Positions 13,230 through 17,449 of a stretch of 17,449 bases of DNA are shown one piece after another. This stretch comes from an uncultured bacterium (GTDB taxonomy: Bacteria; Cyanobacteriota; Vampirovibrionia; Gastranaerophilales; Gastranaerophilaceae), in contig URHD01000044.1 in the NCBI GenBank assembly GCA_900547585.1, forward strand, positions 1 to 17,449. The letters are read 5' to 3'. Under the pieces are notes generated by a model. That model saw only the letters and a list, made by a program, of their open reading frames with translations, had not been told where the DNA came from and ran no database searches. The position numbers were made by a program, and so were the translations under genes. Each line of letters opens with the position of its first letter. The first letter of the stretch is position 1.

Positions 13230-14088
13230 TTATGGAAAAATAAATCTCTTTCAGTCGTTTTTTGCTAACATGCGTGTATAACTGGGTCGTAGAAACATCG
13301 CTGTGCCCCAGAAGCTCCTGCACAACCCTCAAATCGGCACCGTTTTCGAGCATGTGCGTTGCAAAACTGTGCCTCATTGTGTGTGGCGAGATGTGCTTTT
13401 GCAGTAATTCGCCCTGTTTTCTTATAAAAACATAAATCTCCTGTCGTGTCACCGGTTTTCCGTTTTCTTTGATTAACAGGCGTTTTGTGTCGAGTTTGTA
13501 CTTTTTTGTGTAAAATTCCCGTATTTTCAGGTAATTGTTAAGCGCTTTTTTGGCTTTTTCGCCGATTGGAATAATCCGCTCCTTTGAACCTTTGCCGAAA
13601 CAGCGCACATATCTTGAATCTAAATCAATATTCGCTGTTTCTAGCCCCGCAAGCTCGGAAACACGCAATCCCGCACCATATAGCAGCTCCATAATCACTG
13701 CTTCGGTTTCATTAAGGTGATTTGAAAGGATTTTTTCTATTTCCTGCACGGATACGACTTTGGGCAGCCTTTTGCTAAGCTTTGGCAGCTCAACGCTCTG
13801 GCCCGGGTCTTGCTTGATAACCTCATTTGCAAGGAGCCACTTAAACCAGCCTCTTATCGCCGCAATTTTCCTTGTAACGCTTGCAGCCGTGTAGTTTTCG
13901 TCATGAAGCTTTTTTATATAGTAATTAATATGGATTCTTTTTACCGAATCAAAGTCAAAAACCCCCTGAGTACCGAGAAACTCGCAAAAAGCGTTCAAAT
14001 CCCGCCCGTAGGCTTCGATTGTATTCTCAGAAAGCCCCCGCTCAACCTCCAGCGATTCCAGATATTCAGCTATATTTTGAACAAACAT
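13222..14088 (-). CDS. xerD: Tyrosine recombinase XerD/XerC family
   Basis: This is a site-specific recombinase of the Xer type, which resolves chromosome dimers at dif. It has 288 residues: an N-terminal SAM-like core-binding domain ('LESLEVERGLSENTIEAYGRDLNAF', about 10-90) and a catalytic domain. All active-site residues are present: R142 ('GAGLRVSELAGL'), K166 ('GKGSKER'), H236 and R239 ('HTMRHSFATHML'), H262 ('LLGHSDVSTTQ') and Y271 ('LYTHVS'). The length and motifs point to a housekeeping Xer protein rather than an integrase. XerC and XerD cannot be separated with certainty here. No Shine-Dalgarno precedes the ATG; a TATAAT ends 6 nt upstream, suggesting a leaderless mRNA. No dif-like site was identified in the window. 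Confidence 0.9.
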   Translation of the reverse strand: MFVQNIAEYLESLEVERGLSENTIEAYGRDLNAFCEFLGTQGVFDFDSVKRIHINYYIKKLHDENYTAASVTRKIAAIRGWFKWLLANEVIKQDPGQSVELPKLSKRLPKVVSVQEIEKILSNHLNETEAVIMELLYGAGLRVSELAGLETANIDLDSRYVRCFGKGSKERIIPIGEKAKKALNNYLKIREFYTKKYKLDTKRLLIKENGKPVTRQEIYVFIRKQGELLQKHISPHTMRHSFATHMLENGADLRVVQELLGHSDVSTTQLYTHVSKKRLKEIYFSIND

Positions 14089-14094
14089 AAATTT

Positions 14095-14100
14095 ATTATA
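14095..14100 (-). promoter_or_regulatory. -10 box (TATAAT) of the xerD-metF operon
   Basis: On the minus strand a perfect TATAAT is followed by AAATTT and then the ATG of xerD at 14088. A start 7 nt downstream of the box would be the A of the ATG. No convincing -35 is seen. A perfect inverted repeat TTTACA-CATT-TGTAAA (14116-14131) covers the place where a -35 should be and could be an operator. Confidence 0.5.
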
Positions 14101-14352
14101 CTTTTTTGCTTTTTATTTACACATTTGTAAAGAAATGTAACAGTGTCATACAAAAGATGTTGTAGAACAAGGCAAATCAACATACTCCATCGGATCAACA
14201 TTGGTTGTATCCCCTCACACCGCCCTCCCCCCCAAGGCGAGTGAGAATTTCGACCCGCCTCAAAACCTCACAAATCGTGCAACGGGGCTGTGCCCCTAAA
14301 CAACCACACCCGACATGAAGAAACCGCATGAATCTCCCGCCCTATATAAAAA
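14101..14352. other. Non-coding gap with a GC-rich, C-skewed island
   Basis: Together with the xerD promoter and recN terminator this gap separates xerD from recN by 324 nt. I see no credible gene in it. The part at 14211-14340 has about 77 G+C in 130 bases by hand count, far above its AT-rich surroundings. The plus strand is strongly C-biased, with a run of seven C at 14227-14233. It contains a hairpin GGGGC-TGT-GCCCC (14284-14296) and an 8-bp imperfect stem (AGGCGAGT with ACCCGCCT) that becomes fully paired with a G-U wobble if transcribed from the minus strand. It may be a repeat, a structured RNA or a remnant of transferred DNA. Confidence 0.55.
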
Positions 14353-14385
14353 ATAAAAGAAAAGCCGGAACATGTTTGTTCCGGC
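14353..14385 (-). terminator. Rho-independent terminator of nadK-recN
   Basis: On the minus strand a perfect 9-bp stem, GCCGGAACA with TGTTCCGGC (14385-14377 with 14372-14364) and a 4-nt loop, is followed by a T-rich tract. It lies 27 nt beyond the recN stop. Confidence 0.9.
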
Positions 14386-14412
14386 AGTTTATGTTTACGA
14401 TATAAAAACATT

Positions 14413-16065
14413 TTAAATGTTTATTAGCTGTTTTGCAAATTTTAAAGAATCATCGGTAATATCTCCGGCGGCGAGCATTGCGATGGCTTTTATTCGGTTT
14501 TCTTCGTCTAGCGTGTAAACTTTGACGCGGGTGCGGTCTTCCTGACTTTTTGAAACGTAAAAATGCCGGTCTGCCTTTGCTGCAATTATTGGCTGGTGGG
14601 TGATTGAAATTATCTGGTGTGATTTTGCGAGTGCGGAAATTTCTTCAGCCACTGCCTGACAGGCTTTGCCGGAAATTCCAGTGTCAATCTCATCGAAAAT
14701 GATGGTGTTTATGTTATCAGTGTGGGCAAAAATCGTCTTTAACGCAAGCATAACGCGTGAAATCTCACCGCCTGATGCAATTTTTGCAAGCGGTTTGGGC
14801 TCTTCTGAAATATTGGTGGAAATTAAAAATTCAACGTTATCTGCCCCGTTTGTGTTGAAATTGCAGGGCTTCACATCGATTTCAAAGCGAACTTTCGGCA
14901 TATCAAGCTTTTCAAGCTCTGCACTCAAAATTTCACCGAGCCTGGACGCAATATTTTTTCTGGAAATTGTTAATTTTTCGCTTATAGCGGTCATTTCAAG
15001 CAATAAAGCGCCTTTTTCCGCATCGAGCCGTTGAATTTCTTCTTCTGAAAACTCAACAGAATTCAGCTCTTTAACAAACCCATCGTAAGTTTCAAGAACT
15101 TTTTCAAGCGTGTTTCCGTATTTGCGCTTGATTTTGTCCAAAATATCTAAACGCTCCTGAATCTCGTTCAATCGTGCCTCATCAAGCTCCATGTTGTCCG
15201 CATAATCCCTGAGCCTCGACGAAATATCCCTCAAAATCTCCTGACAATTGATTAATTCGGACTCAATCTCCGAAAGATTTGTGTCGAATTCGCCGGCTTT
15301 GCTGATATTTGTTTTGATTTTGCCTAAAACAGGAACAATTCCAGCATCATCACCGTATAGGCTCCAGTAGGAGGAATAAGTGTATTCTTTAAGCTTTTCG
15401 GCGTTTGCAAGCACCTGTAGTTCATTTTCGAGCTGCTCATCCTCTGAAATGTCCTCAATATGCGCGTCTTCGATTTCATTTATCTGAAATTTCAGAAATT
15501 CAACCTGCTGTTCGCTTAATTCTGTTTTGTTTTTGGCTTCTTCCAGCCTTTTTAGGACATTATTGTAACGGGTGTAAATTTCTTTGTAGCTGTTAAGCAC
15601 TGCCAGATGCTCACTCCCGCCGTAATTGTCCAAAAGCCGTATGTGGTGCTTGGGCTGAATATAAGTGTAGGTCATGTGCTGGGAATGAATGTCGATAAGT
15701 TGTTCGCGGATTTGTTTCATAACCTCCTGCGAAACCATTATGCCATTAATACGAGAGCGTGAGCCGGATTCGGTGATTTCTCTTGAAATAACAAGCTCTT
15801 CGCCTATAATTTCAATCCCCTGTTCCTCAAAAAGCTCTTTTGAAAAATCTTTTTCTGTTTTGAGCACTAATTCAATGATTGCACGGATTTTGCCTGTTTT
15901 TATGACCTCTTTGCTTGCTCTTGCACCGAATGCGAGGTCAATAGCATTGATTATGATACTTTTTCCTGCGCCTGTTTCGCCTGTGATGACGTTAAAGCCT
16001 TTATCAAACGCAATTTCCAGCTCATCAATCAATATGAAATCTTTTATACAAAGCGTCTTAATCAT
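14413..16065 (-). CDS. recN: DNA repair protein RecN
   Basis: RecN is an SMC-like ATPase that acts at DNA double-strand breaks. The 550-residue length is usual. The Walker A motif GETGAGKS is at 29-36, in the typical 'GFNVITGETGAGKSIIINAIDLAFG' context. A long charged helical middle part forms the coiled coil. The C-terminal lobe has the ABC signature 'KIASGGEISRVMLALK' near 427-442, Walker B 'TIIFDEIDTGISG' near 453-465, and 'IISITHQPIIAAKADRHFYVSK'. The ATG is 1 nt beyond the nadK stop, with only a weak G-rich Shine-Dalgarno inside nadK, so the two are a translationally coupled operon. This pair is common in bacteria. A strong terminator follows. Confidence 0.97.
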   Translation of the reverse strand: MIKTLCIKDFILIDELEIAFDKGFNVITGETGAGKSIIINAIDLAFGARASKEVIKTGKIRAIIELVLKTEKDFSKELFEEQGIEIIGEELVISREITESGSRSRINGIMVSQEVMKQIREQLIDIHSQHMTYTYIQPKHHIRLLDNYGGSEHLAVLNSYKEIYTRYNNVLKRLEEAKNKTELSEQQVEFLKFQINEIEDAHIEDISEDEQLENELQVLANAEKLKEYTYSSYWSLYGDDAGIVPVLGKIKTNISKAGEFDTNLSEIESELINCQEILRDISSRLRDYADNMELDEARLNEIQERLDILDKIKRKYGNTLEKVLETYDGFVKELNSVEFSEEEIQRLDAEKGALLLEMTAISEKLTISRKNIASRLGEILSAELEKLDMPKVRFEIDVKPCNFNTNGADNVEFLISTNISEEPKPLAKIASGGEISRVMLALKTIFAHTDNINTIIFDEIDTGISGKACQAVAEEISALAKSHQIISITHQPIIAAKADRHFYVSKSQEDRTRVKVYTLDEENRIKAIAMLAAGDITDDSLKFAKQLINI

Positions 16066-16066
16066 A

Positions 16067-16906
16067 CTAAGCGCGCGGCGCGACCCCCCATTGTAATTTT
16101 TCTCTCAAAACGCAGTAAAAGCCATTGTTTTCCCGCTTCAATACAACAAGTTTAGCAGTTTTTCTGCTTTTTTCAATAGTTACTGTCTGATTTTGGGCAA
16201 TATCTATTGTGTTTTGCCCGTCAGCGGATAATTTCATCCCTGTGCAGCTTTCGCAGCTCGAAATTTCTATTTTTTCATTCGATGGAACAACAAGCGGGCG
16301 CGCTGTAAGCGTATGCGGACAAATCGGGACGATTACAATAGCTTCCATCCCCGGATAAATCACAGGGCCGCCCGCAGAAAGCGTGTATGCGGTTGAGCCT
16401 GTGGGAGTAGCTATGATTATTCCGTCCGCAAGGTAGTCGCATACTGGTTTTCCGTTAATTGAAAGATAAAGCCGCGAAGTTCTTGAGAAAGAATCGCCTT
16501 TTATCACAATATCGTTGAGCGCTGTGGCTTTTTCTCCAAATGCTTCCAGCATCATCCTTTTTTGCACTGTATATTCGCCGTTGATAAGCTTTTTTATTGC
16601 CGTTTCAATCTCATCCGGCTTTGCCTGCGCCAGAAAGCCCAAACGACCGAGATTTATCCCGAACACAGGAGTTTCGGGGTAAAGCCTTGCCGCTTTTAAG
16701 AGCGTACCGTCGCCGCCGACTGTTATTACAAAATCAGCGTCGATTTTCTTATCGGAGGGGATTACCGTAGAGCTCAAATTGTTTGAACAAAGCTCTTCTT
16801 GAATTAATTTTGCGGTGGTCAAGGATTCTCGCACATCTTCATTATAAATGATGGCGATTTTTTGGAAAGAAATCTTTTCATAAGGCATTTTTTCTGACGT
16901 ATCCAT
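16067..16906 (-). CDS. nadK: NAD kinase
   Basis: NadK phosphorylates NAD to NADP. Motifs are 'FVITVGGDGTLLKAA' with GGDGT at 64-68, 'GINLGRLGFLA' (83-93), and 'ATPTGSTAYTLSAGGPVIYP', all diagnostic. I chose ATG 16906 (279 residues, MDTSEKMPYEK...). The frame opens at a TTG at 16921, but a TATAAT occupies 16913-16918 and overlaps that region, placing a transcription start on the A of the ATG at 16906. An internal Met at 16888 is a further option. No Shine-Dalgarno is present. It lies 33 nt after the unknown 120-residue gene and 1 nt before recN. Confidence 0.96.
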   Translation of the reverse strand: MDTSEKMPYEKISFQKIAIIYNEDVRESLTTAKLIQEELCSNNLSSTVIPSDKKIDADFVITVGGDGTLLKAARLYPETPVFGINLGRLGFLAQAKPDEIETAIKKLINGEYTVQKRMMLEAFGEKATALNDIVIKGDSFSRTSRLYLSINGKPVCDYLADGIIIATPTGSTAYTLSAGGPVIYPGMEAIVIVPICPHTLTARPLVVPSNEKIEISSCESCTGMKLSADGQNTIDIAQNQTVTIEKSRKTAKLVVLKRENNGFYCVLREKLQWGVAPRA

Positions 16907-16912
16907 ATGAAA

Positions 16913-16918
16913 ATTATA
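16913..16918 (-). promoter_or_regulatory. -10 box (TATAAT) of nadK-recN
   Basis: On the minus strand TATAAT is followed by TTTCAT and then the ATG at 16906, the same 6-nt spacing as at xerD and the NTPase/TPR gene. There is no recognisable -35. Read-through from the upstream small gene is also possible because no terminator lies between. Confidence 0.5.
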
Positions 16919-16939
16919 CAATAAATTCTGTAATCCAGC

Positions 16940-17302
16940 CTATTTTTTACATTTTTCATATGCTGCATCCAGCGAGCCGCAGCAGGCTTTTTCATAAGCG
17001 TTGGCAATGCCTTCTGCTTCCATAAGTTCATAAGCATGGTCGCCAGCATTGATAGCGTGCATAGCGAGTTTCGGATTCTTCATAAAAACATCCATGTCGG
17101 CTTTGAAATTTACCGTAGAAGTTTTGCTGATTTGTGATTTTCCCGCAATAGCTTTGGGGTCATTATCGAGCGAGGTTTCTTTTTTCGGTGCAGCAGCCTT
17201 TTCTTCAATAGTTGGAGGAGTTTTTTCATCCCCTTTCTTGAAGTTCGGAGCATAGCCTTGCGACATTGCGCCGACATTTAAATTGTTGTTGAGTTCTGCC
17301 AT
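16940..17302 (-). CDS. Unknown 120-residue protein
   Basis: The family is not recognised. ATG at 17302 follows GGAG by about 9 nt. The first 60 residues are polar, Asn/Lys/Pro/Ala-rich and probably disordered. The C-terminal half ('VNFKADMDVFMKNPKLAMHAINAGDHAYELMEAEGIANAYEKACCGSLDAAYEKCKK') is predicted helical and carries three Cys (CC and C near the end). There is no signal peptide or membrane segment. It lies just upstream of nadK on the same strand and could be co-transcribed with it. Its size, composition and N-terminal disorder resemble the other orphan proteins of this window. Confidence 0.75.
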   Translation of the reverse strand: MAELNNNLNVGAMSQGYAPNFKKGDEKTPPTIEEKAAAPKKETSLDNDPKAIAGKSQISKTSTVNFKADMDVFMKNPKLAMHAINAGDHAYELMEAEGIANAYEKACCGSLDAAYEKCKK

Positions 17303-17449
17303 TTATTTGCTCTCCATTATTATTTTAGTTGTTGTGCGGGCTTTTGGAGCCCCTCTCGTGTTTTCGGCTATTAATTTATTCTAATTAATTCCTGTTGCAT
17401 GCTATAAAACACGAACTAAAAATTTTTTGCTAGTTAATTTAAAAAATAT
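17303..17449 (-). other. AT-rich leader region of the 120-residue gene
   Basis: This edge region holds a small hairpin (GGGCT 17338-17342 with AGCCC 17348-17352), about 36 nt upstream of the ATG, and a distant 9-bp inverted repeat (TCGTGTTTT 17356-17364 with AAAACACGA 17406-17414). No promoter could be fixed with confidence. The rest is AT-rich without a gene. Confidence 0.3.

Noticed and set aside
13222..14088. Phage or island integrase
   Set aside because: The 288-residue length and Xer-like N-terminal domain, plus the absence of phage genes or attachment repeats nearby, fit a housekeeping Xer recombinase better.
14200..14260. tRNA-like T-arm (GGTCGAAATTC) in the GC-rich island
   Set aside because: The flanking bases do not form the 5-bp T stem, and no acceptor or anticodon arm fits.
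14315..14356. 13-codon ORF MKKPHESPALYKK at the edge of the GC-rich island
   Set aside because: It has no ribosome binding site, a stop lies just upstream in frame, and it is far too short to support.
17356..17414. 9-bp inverted repeat near the right edge
   Set aside because: A short arm with a 41-nt spacer in AT-rich DNA is easily expected by chance.
1..17449. CRISPR array, rRNA, tRNA or insertion sequence
   Set aside because: No regularly spaced repeats, no rRNA-like blocks, no cloverleaf candidates and no transposase were seen on either strand.

Overview
The window is an AT-rich bacterial chromosome segment carrying ordinary housekeeping genes interleaved with proteins I cannot place in any known family. 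Recognisable genes are queA, asd, dapB, rsmG, metF, a xerD/xerC-type recombinase, recN and nadK. There are no rRNA or tRNA genes, CRISPR arrays, phage genes or transposase genes. The low GC, the gene set and the unrecognised soluble proteins with Ser/Thr/Asn-rich N termini (one with a 'NKTQSFGK'-like start) would fit a Vampirovibrionia/Melainabacteria (Gastranaerophilales-like) genome. That placement is an inference from style, not a demonstrated assignment.

Layout. 1-1053 (+): 3' part of an alpha/beta hydrolase whose frame is open to the left edge; it abuts, tail to tail with no gap, a minus-strand helical-repeat protein (1054-2937). 3052-5149 (-): asd then queA, 16 nt apart. 5343-5582 (+): a 79-residue orphan gene, with a bidirectional terminator shared with dapB (5619-6395, -). 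6396-6487: a compact divergent promoter region. 6488-9639 (+): a STAND-like NTPase/TPR protein overlapping rsmG by 4 nt. 9663-10431: two copies of a roughly 95-nt structured repeat, at the 3' ends of rsmG and of an unknown 162-residue gene. 10500-12212 (-): a 570-residue unknown protein flanked by a perfect 15-bp inverted repeat. 12369-14088 (-): xerD overlapping metF. 14089-14412: a non-coding gap with a GC-rich, C-skewed island and the recN terminator. 14413-16906 (-): nadK and recN, 1 nt apart. 16940-17302 (-): a 120-residue unknown gene.

Biology. asd and dapB encode successive pathway enzymes leading from aspartate to diaminopimelate and lysine. queA makes queuosine tRNA, rsmG methylates 16S rRNA, metF reduces methylene-THF for methionine synthesis, nadK makes NADP, and recN and the tyrosine recombinase act in DNA repair and chromosome resolution. 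I see no clear new defence or mobile system. The strongest unexplained signals are the repeated 3' structured element, three genes whose -10 box sits exactly 6 nt before the start codon without a Shine-Dalgarno (predicted leaderless mRNAs), the inverted-repeat-flanked orphan gene, and the GC-rich island. I corrected the starts of queA (4116), dapB (6395) and nadK (16906) from upstream signals and family starts.
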